Positions 1 through 9,337 of a stretch of 64,000 nt of DNA are shown piece by piece. Every line of letters begins with the position of its first letter. The first letter of the stretch is position 1. The notes below the pieces were generated by a model. The model did no database searches, was not told the origin of the DNA, and saw nothing but the letters and a program-made list of their open reading frames with translations. The translations under genes were made by a program, and so were the position numbers. Origin of the DNA: Phytopythium helicoides (lineage: Eukaryota > Oomycota > Peronosporomycetes > Pythiales > Pythiaceae); contig JANFNE010000025.1 in the NCBI GenBank assembly GCA_024867545.1, positions 496,001 through 560,000 on the forward strand, given 5' to 3'.

Positions 1-895
1 GATGGCCCCTGCACGTGTCTGTCGGGCTCGAGGCAGCGGGTCCATTGACGTGTGCCGAGTGCATCGGCCATTCATTCACCCGCCATCCATCCAACGAGCC
101 AACGTCGAAACCTGCTGTGCCAGGACACACACGAGGTCAACCCCAGCTCCTTCTCATCTTGGCGACGATACTCTAGGATCACAGGCTCTGCCGAGCGATC
201 ACGACGTGGGCGAGAGCAATGCCAATGCTATCGGTTGGACTCTGGCATGTTTTAGTCCTTTCAAAGAGAATATCGTCAGTTCACCGCGTAATGTTGACTG
301 GCCATCGCGAACCTGTCGTTTGTGGTCTGCAGATCTTGAACGATGGCTTGCCTCACCAGTTCAACAACAGCCCGCAGACTTTGCCGCTGCAGATGCATGC
401 GTTGCCGCCAGCAGCAACGAGCCGTCGGTTGCAGGCAGCGCACAAGCCACCGAGAGTCGCGCAGATAGCTCCGCGAAACCTCTCCAGCGGCATATCCGAT
501 CGCTCCTTCCGCCGCGCCTGCTGGCGCTCCGGGAGTTTTGACTGCGTGTTTGTATACCACCGCCCGTACAGTACAAACGGCGTCTGTGGCGATGGAGCGT
601 GCGCCAGAGCAGCTGTCGACGCGCCAGCGGCTAGCAGGATGGAGCCGGCATCTTATCCGGACAACCTTTTGCTTTTAGTATGTGTCAGGATGTCGTCCGG
701 ATAACCCACCTCGCGGCAGCTGGCGCGCAGGAACCAAGTGACGGTAGAAGCGCCCGAGCAGCTCTGACTCTCTTTGACTGGCGCTGACTATGCCGCGGGC
801 CAGCAGCGGCCACCTCCGCGGCCGACGGCAGGCAGCGCGGCGCTCATTTCCGAACTCGCCGACCGCAGGGCTCAGCCGGCGGCATCGAAGCGAAG
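1..895. other. 5' flank without a supported gene
   Basis: No convincing gene is seen. Open frames of up to 179 codons exist, but their composition is irregular and they match no family I know. The stretch probably holds the promoter and 5' leader of the mucin-like gene that starts at 896. It includes the inverted repeat listed at 653-704. Confidence 0.5.
653..704. repeat. Imperfect inverted repeat, 13-bp arms
   Basis: TTATCCGGACAAC at 653-665 and GTCGTCCGGATAA at 692-704 are reverse complements with one mismatch, separated by 26 bases. It lies about 190 bp upstream of the mucin-like start codon. It could be a binding site for a dimeric regulator or a hairpin; neither is shown. Confidence 0.6.
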
Positions 896-2879
896 ATGAA
901 GCTCGCCAAGACGCTGATCCTCGCGGCCGCCGTGTGTGCGGCGCATGTGAACGCCTACGACTTCACGAGCGTCCAGGGCGACGCGTCGGGCGAGGGCAAG
1001 GTGACGGCTGCGGGCTCGGACAGCTACGCGGGCAGCGGCAGCGACTGCAGCCAGGAGCTGGACGTGGCCAGCAGCGGCTCGGACTGCAGCCAGGAGTTCT
1101 CGACGGCGGGCAGCGAAAGCGACTGCAGCCAGGAGTTCTCGACGGCGGGCAGTGAGAGCGACTGCAGCCAGGAGTTCTCAACGGCTGGTAGCGAGGTTGG
1201 CAACGAGGCCAGCAGCGCCGGAAGCGACTGCTCGCAGGAGCTCGACACGGCCGGCAGCGACTGCTCCGAGGAGTACGACATTGCTGGAAGTGACTGCTCC
1301 GAGGAGTACGATATTGCGGGCAGCGACTGCTCTGAGGAATACGACATTGCTGGAAGCGACTGCTCTGAGGAGTACGACATCGCCGGCAGCGACTGCAGCG
1401 AGGAGTACGACATCGCCGGCAGCGACGTCGACGACGACAGCGCCACCAAGGGCTCCACCTCCACCTCTACTTCCACAAGCACCAGCACGACCACGTCGTC
1501 GGAAACGGGTAACGAGGCTGACGACAGCTCCACGACCACCGGATCGACTGGATCGACCTCTACCAGCACGTCCACCTCCACGTCCACCTCGACCACCACC
1601 AGCGGATCGTCGGGCAACACCTCATCTGGCAAGTCCTCGTCTGGCAAGTCCTCGTCTGGCAAGTCCTCGTCTGGCAAGTCGTCGACGTCCAACTCGAGCT
1701 CTTCAAAGAACTCGTCGTCCAAGAACTCGTCGTCGAAGAACTCGTCGTCCAAGTCGTCGACCTCCAACGGTTCCTCGACCACCACGACCGACGACGACCA
1801 CCACCACCACTACGTCTAAGACGTCCAAGAACTCGTCGAGCGGCACCAAGGGCTCATCCTCGAGCAAGGGCTCGTCCTCGAACACGTCGAGCAACACGTC
1901 GACCTCGACTTCGACGTCCTCCAACACGTCGGGTAACTCGGGCACGTCGACCTCCAACAACTCGGCGTCCAACACCTCGGGCGGCTCGTCCACCTCCACG
2001 TCGACGTCCAACACCTCGGGCTCGACGACGTCCAACACCTCGGGCTCGACGACGTCTAACACCTCGGGCACCACAGGCACCACGGGTACCTCTGGTGACT
2101 CGGGCGACTCCACGTCGACCACGACGACCACCACCACGTCGACGACCTCGTCGACCACTGGTGCCGAGGAGGACTGCAGCGAGGAGTACGACATCGCTGG
2201 CAGCGACTGCAGCGAGGAGTACGACATCGCCGGCAGCGACTGCTCTGAGGAGTATGACATCGCTGGCAGCGACTGCAGCGAGGAGTACGATATTGCGGGC
2301 AGCGACTGCTCCGAGGAGCTGGACATTGCCAACGAGGGCAGCGACTGCAGCCAGGAGTACGACCTCGCCAACAGCGGCTCGGACTGCAGCCAGGAGTACG
2401 ACCTTGCCAACAGCGGCTCGGACTGCAGCCAGGAGTTCTCCACGGCTGGCAGCGACAGCTCCTGCAGCGACGAGTACGATCTCGCCAGCAGTGAGAGCAC
2501 GACCAGCGAGACCGAGTCGGAGGCGGACACGTCAGAGTCCGAGTCTGGCTCGGGCGGCGCCCTCACGCTCTCGCCCGTTGCGGCTACGGAGTACTCGACG
2601 GGCAGCACCACTGCCACTAGCAGCACCACTGGCAGCACGGTCGGCGCTGAGGCTCTCAGCAACGGCTACTCGGTGCAGGGTGTCACCTACTCGGCCAAGG
2701 AGTCGGACGGCGAGGAGAGCTCGGGCTCGTCGGCCGCCACGGCCGTCCCCATTGTTGCCGCTGTCGTTGCTGCTGCCGTGGTCGGCGTCGCCGCCGTCGT
2801 GTACAAGAAGCGTCGCGCGTCCAAGTCGGACCGCCCGCAGGGTGAGATCTTTACGGTCGACAAGAACTCGGCCCTGTAA
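896..2879 (+). CDS. Mucin-like type I membrane protein with Cys-containing 11-residue repeats
   Basis: Predicted secreted or surface-displayed protein of about 660 residues. It starts with a clear signal peptide (MKLAKTLILAAAVCAAHVNA, cleavage before YDF). Next come tandem units close to GSDCSEEYDIA or GSDCSQEFSTA, then a long Ser/Thr-rich segment with SSGK repeats, then a second block of the Cys units. Near the C-terminus is a hydrophobic helix (about 2740-2802) followed by a basic stop-transfer KKRR and a short cytoplasmic tail ending NSAL. The Ser/Thr stretch is the kind that is heavily O-glycosylated; oomycetes have mucin-like surface proteins of this general design. The reading frame must shift by one base near 1790-1820. 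That may be an indel in the CCA/ACC repeats or a small intron ending at CTAAG about 1820. Function beyond cell-surface coat or adhesion cannot be said. Confidence 0.75.
1040..1431 (+). repeat. First block of 33-bp coding repeats
   Basis: About a dozen in-frame copies of a 33-bp unit encoding DCSEEYDIAGS-like peptides, with an early QEFSTAGSE variant. Each copy carries one Cys and several acidic residues. The block reappears at 2166-2490 after the Ser/Thr linker, so the array was split or duplicated as a block. Confidence 0.85.
2166..2490 (+). repeat. Second block of 33-bp coding repeats
   Basis: Eight to nine further copies of the one-Cys acidic unit: DCSEEYDIAGS, then LANSGS and FSTAGS variants, ending with SSCSDEYDLAS. 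It lies just before the membrane-proximal Ser/Thr region of the same gene. Confidence 0.85.
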
Positions 2880-3224
2880 GCCCGCCAGACATCCATGTGC
2901 CAGCGTCGTGTCGGTGTGCGCGTATCATTAAATCGGCGGGCGAGACGGAGGGGAGCGGGGGCACCGCCCCAGTGAGTGGAGTGAGTGGGCTGTCGTCGTT
3001 GTTTTTTGAGTGCATGTGAGTGAGCGATGTCTCCAATCTCCACGTCAAGGCGCCGGCTATGTATTGCCTGTTGCTCAGTCTCCGCTCTCTCGTTGCCTTT
3101 CAATCGCTCGCCGCGAGCCGCGCATTTGTTTTCTCTTTGGTCGTGAGTAAAGAGACCAGGTTTTCGCCTTCTATGAGTGTCTTCAATAGAAATGCTACGT
3201 CATTTTTCGTATTTCGCCACTGCC
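2880..3224. other. Convergent intergenic region
   Basis: About 345 bp between the ends of two converging genes. It holds 3' untranslated sequence of both; no gene, tRNA or obvious terminator element is seen. Confidence 0.5.
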
Positions 3225-3968
3225 TTACGTCCACGCCAACACCAGTAGCAGCGCCGCGGAGACCATCGCCACCTCGCTCCCTTGCTTGGAAGCATCTGTT
3301 GATCACCATCACGGTGCGAATCCCAGTCAAGAAAAAAGTTGGATCATCACCACAATCCTGTTTGAGATCTCACCGTTTTTGTTGCCACGAGCCCAGATCT
3401 CGACCTCGCGGATGCCGTAGATGACTCGCTCGCCCGTAGAGGAGCTGCTGGAATCATTCCCCGAGCACGAGAATTCGCTCGCGCATGTGTTGGGAGAGTC
3501 AAATGTAAGCTGGAGGTACCGAAAAGCCTTGGCATTGTCCAGTCCATCCGTGATGTTATCCACGCGATCGAAAGCCACTCCTTTGTTTCGGACAACCGTG
3601 ATGGTCGAGAAGATCTCGCCATTGTACGAGATGCGCACGCGGTAGGTTGTAGGGGTGAGAAATCCGTGCCAGCGCACCACAACTCGGGCAGCTCGAGGCA
3701 CTGGCGATGTCAGGTTGACCTGCCAGAAGACGCTCTCCCCATCGTTACCCGCTGCCCACCAGCTTGTCGTATCGGGAAACCCGTCGGCCGCATTCTGGGG
3801 GACAAACGTTGTGTCCAACAACGGATTCGGTGAGAAGTCGTAGTAGCTAGAGGCGATGGCCGCGCCTCCAAGAGCTGCGTTGTACTCTACGCCAGGGAAG
3901 TTGACGCTTGCAGTCACGAGAGGAATAGCAAGCAGCACAACTAGACTTTGCAGGATTTGTCGAGCCAT
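3225..3968 (-). CDS. Secreted discoidin (F5/8 type C)-like protein with GPI-type tail
   Basis: Model: complement of exons 3374..3968 and 3225..3295, with one 78-nt intron (donor GTGAGATC, acceptor CAACAG). The product is 221 residues. It has an N-terminal signal peptide (MARQILQSLVVLLAIPLVTA), then one domain resembling discoidin/F5-8C folds: an N-terminal AADGFPDTTSWWA segment typical of the ligand loop, a central VRVSYNGE-like strand and a closing GIREVEIWAR strand. A pair of Cys residues sits at CASEFSC. The tiny last exon encodes KQGSEVAMVSAALLLVLAWT and then stops, a hydrophobic tail without a basic anchor, as in GPI-attachment signals. Without splicing the frame stops a few codons later, so the tail would be missed. 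The domain family usually binds carbohydrate or lipid; the ligand here is unknown. It is transcribed away from the FAM184-like gene. Confidence 0.7.
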
Positions 3969-4110
3969 GTTGGACTCGTTTCGAGTCGCAAGGGAATCTT
4001 GTGGAGGCAGGCTCCAAGAATAGCAAGGGCATGCAGCAGACTGTCAAGTTCGGACATTGGCTTTTCGTGGTGTGTTGTGACGACCGGAGGGATTGTAAGG
4101 ACTTCCAGCC
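3969..4110. promoter_or_regulatory. Divergent promoter region
   Basis: Only 142 bp separate the start codons of the discoidin-like gene (-) and the FAM184-like gene (+). Both promoters must overlap here. A GACATTGGCTTTTC stretch near 4053 is loosely like oomycete initiator sequences; this is weak. Confidence 0.45.
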
Positions 4111-7100
4111 ATGGACACCTTACCACCGGCAATGGCGGCTGAGCTGCATCTAAAGATGAGCAAGAAAATTGCGCAGCTGACTAAAGTCATCTTCCACCTC
4201 AACACACGAAACGAGGATTTTCAAATTGAGATTGCGCGAACTAGAGCGACGCACGCAGACGAAGCTCAGCGACTTGCGACAGATGCAGCGAGTAAGCTTA
4301 AAGCGCTTCAAGAGGAGCTCAACACTGAGCGCTCAAGGCACCAACAGCTTCAGCTAGCAATAAGGGAAATTGACAAGCAGCGCGATTCAGAAAGGCAGCG
4401 GGCAGACACGTTGCATTGTTGTGTCAAAGAGAGAGAAGCTGCATTTCAAATAGCTGTGCGTGAGCTTGAGAGCCGTGTTGTCGTGGCCCAAGACGCGTTC
4501 GAGCGAAAGCTACATGATCTAAAGCAAGGAGTTGAACAAAATTCAAAGGATAAGGTGACACAGCTGATTGAAAAACACACACATGACATGCAGTGTGCCA
4601 GGCAAGAGTGGGAAGAGGAGTTAGAGGCTGTGAAGAAACAGCACGAACAGCAAACCCAGCAAATGAAGAACCAAGCTGATAGCGATCGAGACAAAGTGAT
4701 GCTTGACCACAAACAAGAAATGCAACAGTTAGCCGAGCAGCTGAAGCGCGAGCAGCACGATTACGAGCAACTGCAGAAGCAGTTTCAATCAAGTCAGCAA
4801 CTAGCGAAGGAACAGGATAAGCACCTAAGGGACTTGGAGCAACAACTGAAGCAACAACTTGAACAACTGCAGGCCAATCAGTCTAACGCGTTCAAAATGG
4901 AGCAGGAGAAAAATGCCAGAACTACAAGCGAGCTGCTGGGCAAAATTGAGGGCCTTCTAGCTGAGAGCGAAACTCTGCGAGCAGCCGAGGCCTCCTTACG
5001 CCGAAATCGTGAACAACTCGAGAATGAAAAGCTAAGGCTTGAGCAAGAGAAGCGCGCACTTGAGCTGACACTTGCTGGTTCCAGAGATGAAGTAGAAAGT
5101 GTTAAGCGAGATGCAAGTGAGAACAACGACAAGCTTCGACAACTATTGTCATTGAGCACCGAAAAAATTGATCAGCTGGCACGAGACCTCGCCGCAGTTA
5201 AAAATGAACTACAGGCACGAGAGCGAGGAATAGACGAAAAGGACAAGCAACTGGAGCATTTACAGGCTGAACTACAACTTCGGGACTCAAAAGCGTCAGA
5301 AACGAGCGTGATATTGCAACAGCAGGTGCGCGAAAAGGAGCGTGAACTCGCGGCGATCAGGGCTGAGCTTATGCGAACAAAAAGTGACGCGACAAATATT
5401 CAGTCATCCTTTGAGAATCAAATTCAAGCCTTGGAGGTAGCTGCAAAGTCCTTGTCAGACCAAACCAAGCAGCGGATCGATGAACTAACTAAGTTACAAG
5501 AAAATATGGGAAGCGAACTCGCCAAGAGGGAGCAGGAGATTGCCAGGTTGAACGAGCAACTAAAGCGAGTTCACGATGAAAGGACCCAAGAAATTCAACG
5601 ACTAGAAAAGGAGTTGAAAACCCTCCAAGAAATGAATGCAAATCTTATGGAACAGTTAAAGAAGGCTAATATTCAGTTGAGACAGCTAGAAGAGAATACT
5701 AGAGAAGCCGTAAAAAGCGCAAACGCCTCTGCGACGCTGAACGCGGCTGCACAGCTCTCAAAACTAAAGGAAGAACATGAAAAGTATCTTCAAAAGCTTG
5801 AGGGGGATTGGAATGTGAAGCAGCAACTATTAGAATCCAAACATGCGCAACTGATTGCCGCTGAGTTGGATCGTGCTAAGCGTGAAGCAAAAGCAGATAC
5901 AGACAAGCAGCTGCACATCCTCAAGCAGCAGTTTAATGCTACCACAGAGAGCAGCAAGCTTGCACAAGAAAAAACAGTGCAGCAATTGCGAAGGGAACAC
6001 GAAGAAGCGTTGCGGAAGGCAGAAGGAGCAGTGACTGCTGGAAATAAGCAATTAGTTGAGCGCGAGGCGATGGCTCAGAAGCAAAGGCAAGAGGAGCTGC
6101 TTCAGTTGACTCAGCGATACGAAAAACAGATTTCAGAAATGGAACAGCAGTGGAGACAGAAGCTTGACGATAAAGAATTGCAACTATGTGCTGATTATGA
6201 AGCTCAACTAACCACCTTGCGTGAGGAATTAGCATTTTCAAAAGAATCCGCTATGCTTCAGTACCAAGAAGCGATCGAAACAGCACGATTGATGAGAGAG
6301 CGCAACTCAATAGCATTTGAGCAGCTTCGAAGTGCTACTGTCGCCTTTGCTCTGCAAGAGCAGACAGATCGATTGACACTTTTCGAGCGGAGTGAACGTG
6401 AGCGACGAGAGATTGACAGTGCTCATCAAGAAGCACTGAAATCACTCGAATCAAGAGTCAAGTCGGAGTCTCAGCGAGTACTCGATCGATTACGAGAAGA
6501 GGCAGCTCACGAGCGTATCGATCTGATCGATAAGCATACAAAGGATCTGGAGGCTCTCCGATCTGCCCACGAGATAAAGCTTCGTGAGCTTCACTCTTCT
6601 CTTGAAGCTGATAAAAATGGAGCGTTGCTGGCAGCTCGAGCCGAATTTGCTCGACAAAAGACAGAGCTAACAGCGGACAAAGATCGTGAACGAACTGAAT
6701 TGGAGAAGAAACTCACGTCTGAGCACGCACGTGAAATCGGTAATATGAACAAAAAGCTTCACGACGAAACAACATCAGTGGTGCTAGCCCAGCGCGAGAT
6801 CTCGAGGCTGAACGGCATGATTGAAGCCAAGGCGCGCGAAATGGCTGATCGGTGTGCAGCACTTGAAGCTGCAGCGAGAGAAGAGATCGAGCGTCTTAAA
6901 GTTGCGGCAAAGCGCGATATGGATAAGCTCCTCGAAGAAAATCTTCGCGAGACAAAGCTGCTCAGCGATGAGTTTGAAGAAACGCGGCGTGTCATGAGTG
7001 ACAAGTGCACAGGTCTAATGCAGTCGGTGCGTGCGTGGGAAGACAAGTACGCGCGGAGAGAGAGTCGCGAGGAGGATGTAGCGCGCATTGCCGAGTTAGC

Positions 7101-7461
7101 TCGCGCTGTTGCCGAGCGAGATGCTCTTGTGAAGCGAACTTTGGATGAGATGGCCTACTTCAAGCGTGAAATGCTCAATCGCGAGGAGACGTACAACAAG
7201 ACGTTTGCTCGCGCGCCAAATGTTGGTGTGCTCAACGTGCTCAAGCCGCATGTGCAGCTGCAGGCACAGATGCAGATGCAGTTGAATGGCAACAATGTAG
7301 CCACCCCTCCGCACACGAAGCGCAAGATGAAGCCGGGAATCGAAGGCCCAGAGCTTCTTCGGCGCCACAGCATCGCAGCAAACGGTAACAGTTCCTCATC
7401 CTCGTCAGCCCGAGGAGGCCTGCCACCTTTGGCCGGCAGTCAAAACCAGGTCAGTCAGTAG
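4111..7461 (+). CDS. FAM184-like coiled-coil protein
   Basis: Intact 1,116-residue, almost wholly coiled-coil protein. Two regions identify it as a FAM184 relative. At the N-terminus is KMSKKIAQLTKVIFHLNTRN, close to the KMSKKIAQLTKVIYALNTKN segment of animal FAM184A. Near the C-terminus (about 975-1045) is a conserved block with KYARRESREEDVARI, an ALVKRTLDEMAYFKREMLNR segment and NKTFARAPNVGVLN. Between them lie long Glu/Lys/Gln heptads; the last 70 residues are low-complexity and Ser-rich. FAM184 has no defined biochemical role; its coiled-coil nature suggests a scaffold, and its distribution hints at centrosome or cilium, which is inference. A start at the second ATG (4132) is also possible. 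No introns or frame breaks are needed, unlike the next gene. Confidence 0.85.
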   Translation: MDTLPPAMAAELHLKMSKKIAQLTKVIFHLNTRNEDFQIEIARTRATHADEAQRLATDAASKLKALQEELNTERSRHQQLQLAIREIDKQRDSERQRADTLHCCVKEREAAFQIAVRELESRVVVAQDAFERKLHDLKQGVEQNSKDKVTQLIEKHTHDMQCARQEWEEELEAVKKQHEQQTQQMKNQADSDRDKVMLDHKQEMQQLAEQLKREQHDYEQLQKQFQSSQQLAKEQDKHLRDLEQQLKQQLEQLQANQSNAFKMEQEKNARTTSELLGKIEGLLAESETLRAAEASLRRNREQLENEKLRLEQEKRALELTLAGSRDEVESVKRDASENNDKLRQLLSLSTEKIDQLARDLAAVKNELQARERGIDEKDKQLEHLQAELQLRDSKASETSVILQQQVREKERELAAIRAELMRTKSDATNIQSSFENQIQALEVAAKSLSDQTKQRIDELTKLQENMGSELAKREQEIARLNEQLKRVHDERTQEIQRLEKELKTLQEMNANLMEQLKKANIQLRQLEENTREAVKSANASATLNAAAQLSKLKEEHEKYLQKLEGDWNVKQQLLESKHAQLIAAELDRAKREAKADTDKQLHILKQQFNATTESSKLAQEKTVQQLRREHEEALRKAEGAVTAGNKQLVEREAMAQKQRQEELLQLTQRYEKQISEMEQQWRQKLDDKELQLCADYEAQLTTLREELAFSKESAMLQYQEAIETARLMRERNSIAFEQLRSATVAFALQEQTDRLTLFERSERERREIDSAHQEALKSLESRVKSESQRVLDRLREEAAHERIDLIDKHTKDLEALRSAHEIKLRELHSSLEADKNGALLAARAEFARQKTELTADKDRERTELEKKLTSEHAREIGNMNKKLHDETTSVVLAQREISRLNGMIEAKAREMADRCAALEAAAREEIERLKVAAKRDMDKLLEENLRETKLLSDEFEETRRVMSDKCTGLMQSVRAWEDKYARRESREEDVARIAELARAVAERDALVKRTLDEMAYFKREMLNREETYNKTFARAPNVGVLNVLKPHVQLQAQMQMQLNGNNVATPPHTKRKMKPGIEGPELLRRHSIAANGNSSSSSSARGGLPPLAGSQNQVSQ

Positions 7462-7520
7462 TTCTCAGTGCTTAGCAATCCCATCGCAGCGTAAATCGGT
7501 AATGCAACACGTGACAAAGG

Positions 7521-9155
7521 ATGGATGCGCAATTGCTTGACCACGTTGAAGTTGTCAACTGAATCATTAGGTTCGCATACCGAACTTTACGAGCAGCTAC
7601 GACACCTTGGCAAAGTGCGAAAGATTGATCCATCGAGGAAGGAGATGGCGGCCGACATGGAGCTCCAGCGCGTGCGTTTCTCGGGCCTCCAGGGCCTCTG
7701 CCAGCGCTTCAATGGGGAAAACACGGTACTTAACAGCTGCTGTGTGGTGCTGGGCGCGCAGATCGCGCAGCTGGCGGACGCCAAGGAGAAGACGAGCGCG
7801 TACAAGGTCCGAGCGCTGCGTCGGCGGTTTGCAGGAGGATCGGGGCTCACGCGGGCGGTTTCTGCTGCAGGAGCTCATCGACAGGAGCCTCGGCGACCAG
7901 CAGGCGCTCGAGGCCGTCGTCTCGCACTGTAATGCTGCTCCAGGCGCGAGGTTTTGTCGATGAGGAGAGGGTGCTGACGGGGTTTTCTCGCGCACAGTGC
8001 TGGACGAGAGCGTGCAGCTCGTTATTTCGCGCGCGGTACGGGGCTCGTGGGCTCTAGAGCGTTGGAAGCGAGTCTACTTGACAAGGCTGCTGATTTTTTG
8101 CTGACAGGTCATGACGCACCTGGCGACAGGTGATCGGAGGCGTGGACCCAGATGAGCACCCGTGGAAGATGGCGTTCCTAGGGGTTCTGCCTGTCCAAGC
8201 TCAAGCCACGAATCCTCTCGTTCGAGGAGCCTGACGTGCTCTTCCGCGAGGCGCTAGGCCACCATGTACATGGAGGAGGAGGAGTACATTGAGGCGGCCA
8301 AGGCGCTCGCGGCTATCAACCTGGAGAGCTCAGCGCGGCAGTACTCGGACGGTGAAAAGGCCGAGAAGTATGTCAAGATCGCCGAGCTGTACCTCAGGAG
8401 GATGAGACGGTTGATGCCGAGAACTTCATCAATCGCGCCTCGCGCTGCATTCATAATGTGGATGACTGGGCGCTCAAGCTGCGCTACCAGGTCTCCTACG
8501 CGCGCATTCTAGATGCCAAGCGCAAGTTCCTGGACGCTGCGCTGCGTTACTACGAGTTCTCGCAGTCCAAGCCCGACGAAGTGGATCCCGATGACCTGCT
8601 TGCGTTGTTGGACAAGGCAGTCACGTGCGCTATCTTGGCATCAGCTGGTCCTCAGCGCTCACGCCTGCTCGGCACTCTTTACAAGGACGAACGCGTCAAG
8701 AACAGCGAGCACGTGGCGATTCTTGAGAAGATGTACATGGAGCAGCTGATTCGTCGTCCGGAGCTCGTGCAGTTCGACAAGAGTCTACTCGCGCACCAAA
8801 AGGCGGTGCTCGCTAACGGCTTTACTGTACTCGAGCAGTCTTTCCTCGAGCACAACTTGTTGGCTGCAAGCCGCGTGTACAGCACCATTTCGCTCGAAGA
8901 GCTGGGCAAGCTGCTTGAAATTGACGCGGCTAGCGCGGAGCGTGTGGCCGCAACAATGATTGGCGAGGAGCGACTCAAGGGGCTCGATTGATCAATACGC
9001 AGGGCATGCTGGAGTTTGACAATGCTGATGACGACGTGCTCGCTGCATTCGATGCGCGCATTAGCTCCATCTGCTTCAACGTGAACCAGTGTGCCGAACA
9101 AATCGAGGCCCAGTACCCCGAGCTTGTGGTACCGCCTGCTGGTGCAAAGGCGTAG
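7521..9155 (+). CDS. CSN4: COP9 signalosome complex subunit 4
   Basis: Subunit of the COP9 signalosome, which removes NEDD8 from cullins. The C-terminal half matches CSN4 well: a YARILDAKRKFLDAALRYYE segment, then AILASAGPQRSRLLGTLYKD, the PCI-domain helices SKSLLAHQKAV-like and LEQSFLEHNLLAASRVYS, and ISLEELGKLLEID. Upstream pieces also fit: VQLVISRA/VMTHLAT, KLKPRILSFEEPDVLF and EEEEYIEAAKALAAINLE. Two introns look sound: 7929-7997 and 8036-8107, both GT..AG. The reading frame breaks at several further places (near 7820, 8128, 8185, 8262, 8411 and 8985). The 8411 break restores LYL-EEDETVDAENFINRAS, and the 8985 break leads into INTQGMLEFDNADDD, both expected in CSN4. The start is uncertain: ATG at 7521 leads to a stop after 12 codons unless a base is corrected. 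Sequence error is likelier than decay, because conservation continues to the end. Confidence 0.8.
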
Positions 9156-9337
9156 AGCTTTCACAGTCAATGAATGGAGAGGTGCTACCTGAGTCTCAGT
9201 AATGGATGCGGCTATCATCTCATCAGCGTTTTCCAATGTGAGGTCTTGTTCATCCTCATTGTAGCAGCCTCGATCAAGTTTCTTTTCCCGCTCGTTATCG
9301 GTACTCATGATCCTAACTGCGCGCTAGCAGACGCTGC
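9156..9337. other. Convergent intergenic region
   Basis: About 180 bp between the stop codons of CSN4 (+) and ALG9 (-). It must hold both 3' ends; no other feature is seen. Confidence 0.5.

Noticed and set aside
1024..2662. Long antisense frames over the mucin-like gene (253 and 319 codons)
   Set aside because: They are shadows of the repeated codons on the other strand; the sense product has a signal peptide and a membrane anchor.
7521..9155. CSN4 pseudogene
   Set aside because: Despite several breaks, conserved residues continue in order to the C-terminus, introns have proper ends, and similar breaks affect many unrelated essential genes nearby.
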